A stretch of DNA of 64,000 nt from Marinobacter salarius (GTDB taxonomy: Bacteria; Pseudomonadota; Gammaproteobacteria; Pseudomonadales; Oleiphilaceae), in the NCBI GenBank assembly GCA_000831005.1, contig CP007152.1:1054001-1118000 (forward strand), in the 5' to 3' direction. Shown piece by piece: positions 18,635 to 28,648 of this stretch. The notes under the pieces are model-generated. The model was not told the DNA's origin and did not search any database. It saw only the letters and a list, made by a program, of their open reading frames with translations. Position numbers and translations under genes: made by a program. Within the stretch, counting starts at the first letter, position 1; the number at the start of each line of letters is the position of its first letter.

Positions 18635-18660
18635 TCATCGGCAGCAACAAGGCATGCATA

Positions 18661-19191
18661 ATGAAAGTTTTCAGCTTCCTCGGAAAAACTGTGGATGCGT
18701 TCTCGAAAGCCGCTGCGCTAATCGGTGCATTGCTGATCGTGCCGCTGATCGGCTCGCTGACCTATGAGGTCGTTAGCCGCTATATCCTGAACTCACCAAC
18801 AGCCTGGGCCTACGAAATGAGCTACATGTTCATGGGCTCAATTTTTCTATTGGGCATGGCGTACGCGCTGAAGGTCCGCCAACACGTCAACGTAGATCTC
18901 TTTTATGCCATTATGCCGCCGCGAGGCAAAGCGACCATGGACATGATCGGCCTGGCCATCTTGTTAGTGGCGCTGGTCTGGATCGTTGACGCGTTATTTC
19001 TGTATGCGCTGGAGGCCTACGAGTACCAGGAAACCTCCGGAGCTTCAGGCTGGAATCCCGTGATCTGGCCGTTCCGGACAGTCTGGGTTATCGGGTTCGG
19101 TATCTTAACGGCGCAAACCGCCGTCGAGCTGGTACGCTCCATTGCCGTCCTAATTACGGGCGACGAGGGGCCGGAGGTGTGGCATGAGTGA
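18661..19191 (+). CDS. dctQ: TRAP transporter small membrane subunit
   Basis: A 176-residue inner-membrane protein with four predicted helices, including AALIGALLIVPLIGSLTYEVVSRY and the SPTAWAYEMSYMFMG segment typical of DctQ. It forms the membrane complex with DctM, which it overlaps by eight bases, indicating translational coupling. The start at 18661 lacks a strong ribosome site (CAACAAGGCATGCATA precedes it). Confidence 0.92.
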   Translation: MKVFSFLGKTVDAFSKAAALIGALLIVPLIGSLTYEVVSRYILNSPTAWAYEMSYMFMGSIFLLGMAYALKVRQHVNVDLFYAIMPPRGKATMDMIGLAILLVALVWIVDALFLYALEAYEYQETSGASGWNPVIWPFRTVWVIGFGILTAQTAVELVRSIAVLITGDEGPEVWHE

Positions 19192-20500
19192 ATACATCGG
19201 ATTCTGGATGTTCCCGGTCCTCCTGATTTTCCTGCTGGGCGGTTTCCCCATTGCGTTATCGATGATCTGCACCGCGTTTATCTTTGGTGTTATGCAGTTC
19301 GGCGCTTCGGCATCATTCCAGCTGATTTCCCAGATTGATAGCGTGGCAGGCAACTCGGTACTGGCCGCAGTGCCCCTGTTTGTCTTCATGGGAGCTTTCC
19401 TGGAGAAAAGCGGTATTGCATCCAAGTTGCTTGAGGCTATCCATATCTGGACATGGCGACTTCCCGGCGGCATGGCTCTTAGCACCATTATCATGGGTGC
19501 CATCTTTGCTGCCATCAGCGGAGTGGTAGGCGCCACAGAGGCCGTGATTGGATTGCTAACCGTCCCGGTTATGCTGAAACACGCCTACGACAAACGGCTG
19601 ATTTCCGGCACCGTGTGCGCCAGTGGGTCGCTGGGCACGGTAATTCCGCCTTCCATCACAGTGATTGTGCTGGGTCCGGTTGCTAATGTTTCGGTGGGTG
19701 AGCTGTTTGCCGGTCTGCTGTTGCCTGGCCTGATCATGGCTGTGCTGTTTGGTCTTTACGTGGTTGGTGTTGCTGTTGCCAAACCGGCCATGGCTCCCCG
19801 CACGATGGAGGGTGGCCCCAAGTACAGCCTTGGACAGAAACTGCGAATAACTGCAGTAGCGCTAATTCCGCCCTCAATACTTATCTTCGCCGTGCTCGGC
19901 AGCATCCTTATGGGTGTTGCTACACCCACGGAGGCAGCTGCATGGGGTGCGCTGGGAGCGGTTGGTTTATCGGCTATCTATCGCACGTTTACCTGGTCCT
20001 TGTTTGGCAACGCCCTCATGAAAACCCTGCTAATAACTACAATGATCCTGCTCATCGTTCTGGGCGGCAGTATGTTTGCGGGGGTGTTCTTTGCATCAGG
20101 TGGGATGTTGGCAATCCAGACGCTGCTAAACGACCTGGGTATCCCAGCCTGGGGTGTGATTGCATTGATTCTGCTTCTGACATTTGTAGCTGGCTTTGTC
20201 CTTGACTTGATTTCGGTGGTGCTGATCGTCATCCCGATTGCCATGCCTCTTGTGCTGAACCTTGGCTTTGACCCGATTTGGTTCTGTATCGCCTTCCTGG
20301 TGGTACTGCAAACCAGCTATCTGACTCCACCCATGGCACCGTCAATATTCTATCTTCGAGCGGTGGCGCCGCCGGAGATCACCCTACGGCATATGTACAG
20401 CGGAGTTATTCCGTTCATTATCCTCCAGATCATTACCTTGGCGGTGGTGCTGGTATTCCCGGAGTTAGCGACCTGGTTGCCAGATGTGCTGCTGGGTTAA
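19184..20500 (+). CDS. dctM: TRAP transporter large membrane subunit
   Basis: A 438-residue permease with about 12 membrane helices and the DctM signature segments GAIFAAISGVVGATEAVIG, SGSLGTVIPPSI and LTPPMAPSIFYLRAV. It drives sodium-coupled uptake of the ligand presented by DctP. The gene is intact, and the aldehyde dehydrogenase follows after 77 bases. Confidence 0.93.
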   Translation: MSEYIGFWMFPVLLIFLLGGFPIALSMICTAFIFGVMQFGASASFQLISQIDSVAGNSVLAAVPLFVFMGAFLEKSGIASKLLEAIHIWTWRLPGGMALSTIIMGAIFAAISGVVGATEAVIGLLTVPVMLKHAYDKRLISGTVCASGSLGTVIPPSITVIVLGPVANVSVGELFAGLLLPGLIMAVLFGLYVVGVAVAKPAMAPRTMEGGPKYSLGQKLRITAVALIPPSILIFAVLGSILMGVATPTEAAAWGALGAVGLSAIYRTFTWSLFGNALMKTLLITTMILLIVLGGSMFAGVFFASGGMLAIQTLLNDLGIPAWGVIALILLLTFVAGFVLDLISVVLIVIPIAMPLVLNLGFDPIWFCIAFLVVLQTSYLTPPMAPSIFYLRAVAPPEITLRHMYSGVIPFIILQIITLAVVLVFPELATWLPDVLLG

Positions 20501-20577
20501 GTGGCCGGAGCTAAAACTTTGGAAATAATCCAACCACCGGTGACGATCAGCCACCGGAACATACGAAGGAGATCATT

Positions 20578-22153
20578 ATGACTGTATCAGGACATCAATT
20601 GATTGGTCAGACCAGCCACCAGGGCGACCAAGCCGCCCTTGAACCGGTCGACCCGGCTACTGGAAAGCGCCTGGAGCCAGACTTCCCGGGCGCCAGTAGA
20701 AAAGATATCGAGCAAGCGTGCAGCTTGGCTCTGGAGGCTTTTGGTGAGTACCGCGAAACTTCTCTGGAAGCACGGGCCAATTTTCTCGAAACTATCGCCA
20801 TTGAAATTGAGGCCCTTGGCCCTGGGCTGGTTGAGCGGGCGATGCTTGAAACTGGCCTGCCGAAGGGCCGAATTGAAGGCGAACGTGGTCGTACCTGTGG
20901 TCAGCTCCGGTTGTTTGCCGCGGTAGTGCGTGCCGGTGAGTGGCTGGATGTCAGGGTGGACCCGGCATTGCCGCATCGCCAGCCAATGCCGCGGCTTGAC
21001 CTGCGCCAGCGACACATTGCTGTGGGGCCAGTTGCGGTTTTCGGGGCTAGTAATTTCCCGCTAGCGTTCTCGGTAGCGGGTGGCGATACTGCTTCAGCGC
21101 TGGCAGCAGGCTGCCCGGTGGTGGTCAAGGGCCACCCTGGCCATCCTGGCACATCGGAATTGGTAGGCCGGGCAATCCAACAAGCGGCCAAAGCCTGTCA
21201 GATGCCGAATGGCGTATTTTCATTGTTGTTTGGTGTCGGTAACGAGATCGGCCAGGCTCTGGTGGCGAACCCCTGCATCCAGGCGGTTGGCTTTACAGGA
21301 TCGCGGCGTGGCGGGTTAGCCTGGCAGCGATTGCGCAGCAGCGCAGCGTACCGATTCCGGTGTTCGCTGAAATGAGCAGTATTAACCCGGTATTCATCCT
21401 GCCAGAAGCTGTTGCGGCCCGTACTGGTAGCCTTGCCAAGGAATTCGCAGTATCCCTTAGTATGGGTGCAGGTCAATTCTGCACCAACCCGGGCTGATCA
21501 TTGGCTGTCGTGGCAAAGCCCTTGAAGCCTTCAAACAAGCTGCCACGGATGCTGTCGCGCAAGCGGATGCTCAGACCATGCTGACATCGGATATTCATGC
21601 AGCCTATACGCAGGGTATTGAGCGTTTATCCGGCAATGCCAACGTCCAGTGTCTAGCGAGTGGAGAGGAAGGCGTAGTCTCGAACGCCTGCCAACCCCGT
21701 TTATTTACCGCCCATGCCAGCGACTTTCTCATAGATGAAACATTGCAACAGGAGGTTTTTGGGGCCGCGTCCTTGATTATCGAGTGTGAGGGACTGGAGG
21801 AGATGCAGCGCGTTGCCGAGAGCCTCGAAGGACAGCTCACAGCCACTCTGCACATGGATGAGGGCGACATGGGGGCTGCGCAATCACTACTCCCAATATT
21901 GGAAACGAAGGCTGGCCGGATATTGGTCAATAGCTGGCCGACAGGTGTAGAAGTCTGCCATGCCATGGTTCATGGGGGGCCTTTCCCGGCCACCTCTGAT
22001 AGCCGCACCACATCGGTAGGCAGCGCGGCTATTCGACGCTTTCTCCGGCCAGTATGTTATCAGAATTTCCCCGACGCCCTGCGCCCGCATGCCCTGAAGG
22101 AGGCAAACCCTTATAGGCTGCACCGCTTGTTGGATGGTGAGCGGGAAGCATAG
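20578..22153 (+). CDS. Aldehyde dehydrogenase of the 2-ketoglutarate semialdehyde dehydrogenase type (two apparent frameshifts)
   Basis: About 525 residues. The family oxidises 2-oxoglutarate semialdehyde to 2-oxoglutarate at the end of sugar-acid, uronate or hydroxyproline routes. Matching segments are [49 protein letters not shown], the catalytic-cysteine region [10 protein letters not shown], and [20 protein letters not shown] near the end. The frame breaks at about 21320 (TTAGCCTGGC, one base short) and at 21493 (CCGGGCTGATC for CCGGGCCTGATC), the second just after the catalytic region. An AAGGAGATCATT ribosome site precedes ATG 20578. Cotranscription with dctM is likely. Confidence 0.88.
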
Positions 22154-22314
22154 ATGTGACAAGCTAGGGTGATGGGCCCGGCCGCTAGAGCGTGCCGAGC
22201 AGATAAAAAGCACGATTTAGCGGCACTTTCCATTTACTGTATTATATACGAATGAACCTGTGCGCAAGCTGGAAACCATTTATTCGAGAGTTTGAATTCA
22301 TTTAGGAAACAAAG

Positions 22315-22938
22315 TTGACTAAGACGGGCAAGAAACTTAACAAGAACGAAATATCTCGTGAACGCAGCATGAATCGGTTGATACAGGCTGCATTCGAATT
22401 GTTTGTGATACGCGGATACCATGCCACCAGCCTGGAGGCTATTTCATCAAAAGCCGGCCTCACTAAAGGCTCGGTTTATTTTTACTTTGGCAGCAAGGAA
22501 AAGCTGATCCTGCACATGTTTGAAGTTCTTCGTGAGGATCTTGTGGATGGTCTGGTGGCCACTTTGAGAAATCCTGTCGGCAGCCATGTGGACCGCATCA
22601 TCCGCTATATCCACAAGGGTGCTGATTTTGGCGCGGAACGGCCCAACGAGCTGCTCTTCATGATCCAGATAGCCATCGAATTCGCTCGCCAGGAGAATGT
22701 CATCGCCACGGAAATCAGGGAGCTATACGGAGATGTACACGCCGCTGTCGAGGCGGTGGTCAGCGAGGCCCAGGCCGTTGGTTCGATGCAGTCAGACATT
22801 GACGCACGCTCGTTCGCCTCCATGATCGTGGCGGTCCACGATGGCATGATGTTGGAGTGGCACCTGCGTGGCGCTGAAATTAGCGGCCCCGATCTGGTCA
22901 AAAATGTGCGGCGCATGTTGTTGCACGGTATCGGCTAA
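22315..22938 (+). CDS. TetR-family transcriptional regulator
   Basis: A 207-residue repressor-type protein. The N-terminal helix-turn-helix reads AAFELFVIRGYHATSLEAIS followed by KAGLTKGSVYFYFGSKEKLI. The C-terminal ligand domain is helical and of the fatty-acid/acyl-CoA-responsive length. I take TTG 22315 as the start because AGGAAACAAAG precedes it. It sits centrally in the catabolic cluster, convergent with the CaiC-like ligase, and is the likely regulator of the operator-like sites at 13857 and 24697-24754 (inference). Confidence 0.9.
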   Translation: MTKTGKKLNKNEISRERSMNRLIQAAFELFVIRGYHATSLEAISSKAGLTKGSVYFYFGSKEKLILHMFEVLREDLVDGLVATLRNPVGSHVDRIIRYIHKGADFGAERPNELLFMIQIAIEFARQENVIATEIRELYGDVHAAVEAVVSEAQAVGSMQSDIDARSFASMIVAVHDGMMLEWHLRGAEISGPDLVKNVRRMLLHGIG

Positions 22939-22967
22939 GCTATCCCATTGGGTTTATCTAATGCTGT

Positions 22968-24653
22968 TTATCTCTGGGAGATAAGCTCCTTTAGGCTGAC
23001 ACCGGCGCCTTTGCGGTCCCAGGTGCTGGTTTGAATGCCGCGCTGTGATAGCTGCTTTTTCTTCACCTTGTTGGTGGGTGTTCTCGGTAGTTCGTCGATG
23101 ATTTCTATATAGCGTGGCACCATGAAATGGGGCAGTGCGCGTGCCAGGAAACTCAACAGCGCCAGTGGTTCAACTACTGCTTTCTCCATGGTTACGATAT
23201 AAACCAGAATATCGTCGTCGTTCTCATAGCTCGACGGAACACCCACCGCCACGCATTCCTTCACACCAGCAAAGTCAGCCACTGCAGCTTCGATATCAAA
23301 CGAGGAGATATTCTCGGCCCGGCGGCGGATACGGTCGCCTTTGCGATCGATGTAGAACATGTTGCCATTGTTATCCCTGACGGCGATATCTCCGGTATGA
23401 AACCAAAGGTTTCGCCATGCGTTCACGGTTTCTTCCGGCATACCCATGTAGCACAACATGGTAGTCCAGGGGTGCCTGGGCCTGACCACAATTTCACCTG
23501 CGGTGCCGTCCGGTACCGGACGGTCTGTTTCCGGATCGACGACTTCCACGTCATACCATTCCGTTAGTACTTTGCCGCAGGAGCCAGCAACCGCCGGGGA
23601 TTGCCGTGACGTCCAACATGGGCAGCCAACTTCACTCATACCCCACATTTCGATACCCTTGACGCCAAACCGCTCCAGAAAGGCATCACCATGACGTTTG
23701 GGCAATGGGCAGCACATCAGACGGGTAAGAACGTTATCTGAATCTTCGGACCGTGGCGGCTCTGCCTGGATCATTTCTATCATCGGTCCATGGGCAATAC
23801 TGATGGTTGCTCCACTTTCCCGGATGCGATCCAGCCAGCGTTTAGCGTCAAACTTTCGGTCAAGAACCAGTGTTCCGCCGGCGGCAAAGATGGCAAGTAC
23901 TCCCATGAACTTACCGGCAATGTGAAACAGAGGGTGGGCGCTGTAGAACACGTCAGACGCGGTCATGTCTGTTTCCCCTGCGGTGGTGTTAGCCAACAGG
24001 CAGACATGGCCATGGGGCATCACCACGCCCTTGGCGGGACCAGTGGTGCCAGATGTGAACACCACAGACGCTGCATCGGAGGGCTGAATCTCTGGCCAAG
24101 GCTGCTTCAATAGTGTTGGCTTGGCGATGAGCTCTTGGTGGTGCCTCACGCGGATATTCCCTTTTGCCTCAAATGCTTTGACCAGTTTGCTAGGACCAGT
24201 TTCCGTGTTGTCGATAACGACAATCTGCCGGAGGCAGGAAAAGTCCCAAGTCAGTTCGGTAAGACACGGCATTAATTCAGCATCGCTGACAATCAAGCTG
24301 GGTTTGGCCAGGTTGAGGACATGGGCCAAAGAGTTACCGCGATAGCCGGTATTCGCCGACACATCGACCGCGCCAACTAGCGCTGCAGCCATCCATGCGT
24401 GCAATGCGGCAATACTGTTGGCAGCAAATATCAGGATACGGTCACCGGGCTCAATACCTACCTGAAGGAAATGCGCTGCTAGCGCCTCCGCATGGGCCAT
24501 AAACTGGCCATAAGTCTCTCGATTACCCGAGACCTCGCGGGCAAAAACTGCATCGGGTGAGGCCTTCAAGCGCCGTGCAGCCACTTTGGGTAATGTCCAC
24601 TCAGAGAGCGAATCGGGAATCGCGAATGCAGGTAATTGTTCATTTAGAACCAT
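22968..24653 (-). CDS. CaiC-like acyl-CoA synthetase (AMP-forming)
   Basis: A 561-residue adenylate-forming ligase that would activate a carboxylate with ATP and CoA. Motifs: VVFTSGTTGPAKGVVMPHG (P-loop), WGMSEVG, LWFHTGDIA, and DRKGDRIRRRAENIS with the C-terminal NKVKKKQL lysine. The RRRAENIS segment and overall layout resemble crotonobetaine/carnitine-CoA ligase (CaiC). It is intact. It is divergent from the CaiB-like transferase gene, with the shared promoter region carrying two operator-like sites. The substrate is not assigned. Confidence 0.88.
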   Translation of the reverse strand: MVLNEQLPAFAIPDSLSEWTLPKVAARRLKASPDAVFAREVSGNRETYGQFMAHAEALAAHFLQVGIEPGDRILIFAANSIAALHAWMAAALVGAVDVSANTGYRGNSLAHVLNLAKPSLIVSDAELMPCLTELTWDFSCLRQIVVIDNTETGPSKLVKAFEAKGNIRVRHHQELIAKPTLLKQPWPEIQPSDAASVVFTSGTTGPAKGVVMPHGHVCLLANTTAGETDMTASDVFYSAHPLFHIAGKFMGVLAIFAAGGTLVLDRKFDAKRWLDRIRESGATISIAHGPMIEMIQAEPPRSEDSDNVLTRLMCCPLPKRHGDAFLERFGVKGIEMWGMSEVGCPCWTSRQSPAVAGSCGKVLTEWYDVEVVDPETDRPVPDGTAGEIVVRPRHPWTTMLCYMGMPEETVNAWRNLWFHTGDIAVRDNNGNMFYIDRKGDRIRRRAENISSFDIEAAVADFAGVKECVAVGVPSSYENDDDILVYIVTMEKAVVEPLALLSFLARALPHFMVPRYIEIIDELPRTPTNKVKKKQLSQRGIQTSTWDRKGAGVSLKELISQR

Positions 24654-24696
24654 AAAGCGTCTCCGGCTATCAAGGCGTGCCTTGAGAAATAAAATA

Positions 24697-24754
24697 ACGA
24701 TCAGTACTTGTCAAACTGGCTTGTGTATATTAATTAAATACTATACGGTCAGTA
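24697..24754. promoter_or_regulatory. Two operator-like sites in the divergent ligase/transferase promoter region
   Basis: ACGATCAGTA (24697-24706) and ACGGTCAGTA (24745-24754) match at nine of ten bases. The second lies in the imperfect palindrome TACTATACGGTCAGTA (24739-24754). The full 16-mer resembles the site at 13857-13872. AT-rich promoter-like sequence lies between them. Confidence 0.45.
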
Positions 24755-24781
24755 AGTAATATGGAATGATGGAGGAAACCA

Positions 24782-25956
24782 ATGAAACCACTTTCTGGGA
24801 TCACCGTGCTAGAGCTTGGCATGGTTATGCAGGTGCCACTTGCCGGGCAGATGCTTGGGGATTACGGTGCCGACGTGATTAAGATTGAACGGCCGCCCCG
24901 AGGCGATATTATGCGGGATCTCGACGAGGTCGGCACCGCCCGCGAAGATATGAGCTGCTATTACGCTGCGGTTGGTTGTAATAAGCGGACCCTGTGCCTC
25001 GACCTCAAGCAGGATGAAGGCCGAGAAGTCCTTGGCAAGCTGATTGATAAAGCCGACGTGCTGATTCACAACTTTCGGCCCGGTGCCATGGAGCGACTCG
25101 GCTTTGGTTACGAGGAAGTTTCTAAGCGCAATCCCCGGCTGGTGTATGCGGTTGGTTACGCCTTTGGCGCAAAGGGCCCGTTATCAGGTATGCCGGGCCA
25201 GGATATGCTGGCGCAGTCTCTCAGCGGCTTTGCATGAATGGGGTTGAGTCCGGTGGCCGTCCCCGTCTTACTGCCACCCCTACGGTCGACTATGCCACTG
25301 CGGCGTCGTTATCTCAGGGGGTGCTGGCGGCACTTTTGGGACGGGAACGCACCGGTAAAGGTGACCTGGTAACTACTTCTCTGTTTGATGTCGCCATTGC
25401 CATGCAACTGCTGGAAACCTCCAGCCGAGCACTTTACGACTACCGCACCGACTGGGTTCAGTACGCCATGATCTTCAAGACCTCGGACGGCTGGATCACT
25501 GTTCTCACTCTGTTTCGGGACAACCCGCTGCAACTTATGTGCAAGGCGTTTAACGAAGACGACATGAGCGCAGACCCGCTGCTGGCCACCGCCACTCTGC
25601 AACGCAAGCATGCCAGCAAAGTACAAGAAAAATTCGGGCCTGTGATGGAACGTTATACCACCGATGAGTGTGTAAAGCGGTTATCTAAAACTGACATTCT
25701 GTGTGCCCCGGTGATGGATCTGGACGACACATTGAAACACCCGCAAACCCTGCAAAACGATATTTTGCGGGAGGTAGAAATCCCCGGCCATGGAACAGTT
25801 CAACTGGTTGGCAATCCAGTAAAACTGGCTGGCCAGGGTGAAGACAAGCCACGGCCACCATCCGCTCTGGGCGAATTTTCACGTGAGATTCTGAGCGACT
25901 TCGATTACTCCGAAAGCGAGATCAGGGACTTCCAGGAACGTGGCGTCATTGCCTGA
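24782..25956 (+). CDS. CaiB/BaiF CoA-transferase family protein (one apparent frameshift)
   Basis: About 391 residues of the class III CoA-transferase family, which moves CoA between carboxylic acids. ELGMVMQVPLAGQMLGDYGA, RPPRGD, KRTLCLDLK and the PGQDMLAQSLSGF motif with its candidate nucleophilic aspartate are present; the racemase residues of the other CaiB-fold protein are not. The frame breaks at about 25232: GGCTTTGCATG should be GGCTTTGCCATG (GFAMNG). GGAGGAAACC precedes ATG 24782. It is divergent from the CaiC-like ligase and is followed after 34 bases by the GH88-like gene. Confidence 0.87.
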
Positions 25957-25990
25957 TTGACAACCACACAATACAGAGAGGCATCACTTA

Positions 25991-27176
25991 ATGAACAGCA
26001 AATCGACATATATCAATGACGAAGACCGGTTATTTGACCACACCGTTGTAAGTCTGACAGAGCGGGCGCGTCACACCCTGAAGCAACCGTTAAAAGGCTT
26101 TCCCCACTATGCCGACACAAGGACCGGGGAGTGGACTACCACGGAAGATGGCTTCTGGACCGGGGGATTCTGGCCCGGTGTACTCTGGCTGGGCGGCTTT
26201 TTTTCCGGCGATTTAACACTCTGGCAAGCAGCCGAGGAATGGGTGGAGCGCCTGGAGCCGAGGGTTAACTCTGACTCGGTGTTTCGGGGCTTCCTGTTCT
26301 ATTTCGGGTGTTCTGTCGGGGCGGATCTTGCGGGCAGCAAGAAAGCCGAGACACTAGCGTTAGACGCTGCCCGCAGCCTTTGTGCAACCTTTCGCTCCAA
26401 TATTGGTCTTATGCCGTTGGGCACAACGGCGGAGGAAGCCCACACGGTAGGCGAGAACGAAACCAACATCGACAGCTTATCAGCGAGCTTGGTGCTAGCT
26501 TGGGCAGCGGAGAAAACTGGCGACGACAAATTTAAGGATGTGGCCATCCGCCATGCCCTTACCAACGCCCACTTTTGTGTACGCGAGGATGGTTCGGTGT
26601 GCCAATCTGCCAGCTTTGACAGCCAGACCGGGAAAGTGATCAAAACATACACCCACAAGGGCTTCAGCGCGAATTCTACTTGGGCCCGTGCGCAGGCTTG
26701 GGCATGATGAGTTACGCTTATCTATCGGTACTTTACCCGGAGAATCGTGAAATCCGTGACTACGCCGAAAAAGTGTGTAGATGGTGGACCCAGAATGTGC
26801 CCGATGACGGGGTGGCTTACTGGGATTTCGATGCGCCCCAGGAAGCCGACACTCCGAAGGACACGTCCGCCACTTCTATCGCCTGTTATGCCTTGCTGAC
26901 ACTGGCTACCGTCCTTGACGACCGCCAAGCCGCGCGGTATATCAACGCAAGGCTCGAAACACCGTCAAAACCCTCTGTCGTGACTATGTCGCGGTCGTGC
27001 CGCGGGGCCAGGCAGAAGAGACCACTGGTGCCATCTCGCCCGCAGTGCTGACAAGGGGCTGCTTCGACCCAATGCGCGGTGTAGCCACCGAGCATGAGCT
27101 GATTTGGGGCGACTACTTCCTGCTGCACTGCCTGGGTATACTGACGGGTCTGTTGCCCACCAACAAACCTGGCTGA
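25991..27176 (+). CDS. GH88-like (unsaturated glucuronyl hydrolase family) protein with two apparent frameshifts
   Basis: About 395 residues of the (alpha/alpha)6-barrel family of unsaturated uronyl hydrolases: WTGGFWPGVLWLG, YTHKGFSANSTWARAQAWA and YWDFDAPQEAD..DTSATSI. There is no signal peptide, so it is cytoplasmic. The frame breaks at about 26702 (TGGGCATGATG for TGGGCCATGATG) and 26952 (CAAGGCTCG for CAAGGCCTCG). In the family two aspartates act together. The one in the I-D-S/N segment is kept (TNIDSLSASL), but the HDxGF motif reads V-F-R-G-F here, so the second is missing. It may be a changed enzyme or a non-catalytic relative. Confidence 0.75.
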
Positions 27177-27397
27177 TACCGAGGGTCCAAGGCCTGAATG
27201 CTCAGCCTTGGGACATTGTGTTATCTGCTGAACATCTGGGAACTAAGTCTTGAACAGTACAATATCGGAGTCTACCTTCGAATTTAGCCGGTTAGCGGTC
27301 ATGTTGAGTATATTCGGTGTTGACCCTACCCCAGAATTTCGGTCCATTAAAAACTGGAAAATCCGGCATGATTGAGCCTTGAGCAGGAGATCATGCC

Positions 27398-27664
27398 ATG
27401 AAGCGATCCCGTTACACTGAAGAGCAGATTGCCTTTGCCCTGATGCAAGCCGAATTGGGTACGCCGGTTCCGGAAGTCTGTCGAAAGATGGGCGTCTCGG
27501 ATGCCACCTTCTACAACTGGCGTAAGAAGTACGGTGGCCTCGGCCCGTCAGAGCTGAAGCGGCTCAAGCAGCTGGAGGAGGAAAATCAGCTACTGAAGAA
27601 GCTGGTGGCCGACTTGAGCCTGGACAAGGCCATGCTTCAGGACGTGGTGGCAAAAAAGCTCTGA
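27398..27664 (+). CDS. IS3-family transposase OrfA
   Basis: An 88-residue helix-turn-helix protein (MKRSRYTEEQIAFAL, VCRKMGVSDATFYNWRKKYG) with a leucine-rich coiled coil (LKRLKQLEEENQLLKKLV) used for multimerisation. It is complete, and its 3' end abuts orfB for the usual -1 frameshift fusion. Confidence 0.92.
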   Translation: MKRSRYTEEQIAFALMQAELGTPVPEVCRKMGVSDATFYNWRKKYGGLGPSELKRLKQLEEENQLLKKLVADLSLDKAMLQDVVAKKL

Positions 27665-28451
27665 GACCGCCTCGTAAACGCCAACTGGTGGCTGACTTAC
27701 AAGCACGGTACGGAGTCAGCGAGCGCCAGGCGTGTGCGGTCTTGCAGTTTTCCCGGGCGTCTTGTCGATACCAATCGGTGGCGAGGGATTCATCGGCATT
27801 GTCGATGAAGATCCGCGAGATCACTCTCACGCGGCTTCATTACGGTTACCGGCGCGTGCATGTCCAATTGCAGCGAGAGGGCTGGCGAGACAATCACAAA
27901 CGGGTTTACCGGTTGTATCGTGACCAGGGATTGTCGCTTCGCCTCAAGCGTCCCAGGCGCAACAAGGCAGCCAAGAACCGTCAGCCACTTCAACAAGCCA
28001 ACCATCCCAAACACATCTGGGGCATGGATTTGTCTCGGATGCGCTTTTTGATGGACGAAGGCTACGCCTGCTGACGATCATCGACCTATTCACCCGGGAG
28101 TGCCTTGGCATTGTTGTTGGACAGAGCCTGAAGGGCCACGATGTTCAAGAAGCCCTGACGGCGATTGCGCGCTTCCGGGGCAACCCGGACCCGGACGTCC
28201 TTAAAACCGACAACGCAACGGTAGAATCGTTCAATGGACGGCTCCGGCAGGAATGTCTGAATGAAAATTGGTTCTTGTCACTGGCCGATGCCCGGGAGAA
28301 AGTCGAAGCGTGGAGGACGTTCTATAACCAAGTCAGACCCCATTCCGCATTGGAGTGGTCCACGCCTTCGGACTACGCCAGGAAACATGCGGTTTCTCGG
28401 CGAAAACAGCACCAACTGGAGCCGGATTTTTCCAACTCTGGGTGGACCTAA
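27661..28451 (+). pseudogene. IS3-family transposase OrfB remnant
   Basis: The DDE transposase part. The first catalytic aspartate region (IWGMD, about 28020) and the C-terminal VESFNGRLRQE with the glutamate are present. The frame breaks at about 28031. About 30 codons between LKTDN (about 28210) and NATVESF (about 28220) are missing, which removes the normal D-x35-E spacing. The flanking ACCGACAAC sequence suggests deletion between short direct repeats. The internal deletion is real decay, unlike the single-base breaks elsewhere. Confidence 0.8.
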
Positions 28452-28648
28452 TACAGGGTCAGGGTCAAGTAACGGACATTACTAGGGCGCGGTTGGATTA
28501 AAGACTGGGGGCAGGTCACAACTCTGGAGAGCCAAAGAAAATATCAAACTTTTGAGCTTGGTGAAGCTGAAAATGCGCGAAAATGAGGCCGGTTTTTATC
28601 AAACATTATTGTCCACCGACAGGAGAACCCACCGCCGAGGTATGGTTT

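Larger units (their letters stand above)
27321..28461 (+). mobile_element. Decayed IS3-family insertion sequence
   Basis: The left end starts TGACCCTACCCC and the right end, read inward, starts TGACCCTGTATTAGGTCC; both contain GGTCC a little further in, giving imperfect terminal inverted repeats. It encloses orfA and orfB of the IS3 type. It lies at the right border of the catabolic cluster. It cannot transpose on its own because orfB is disrupted. Confidence 0.8.
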
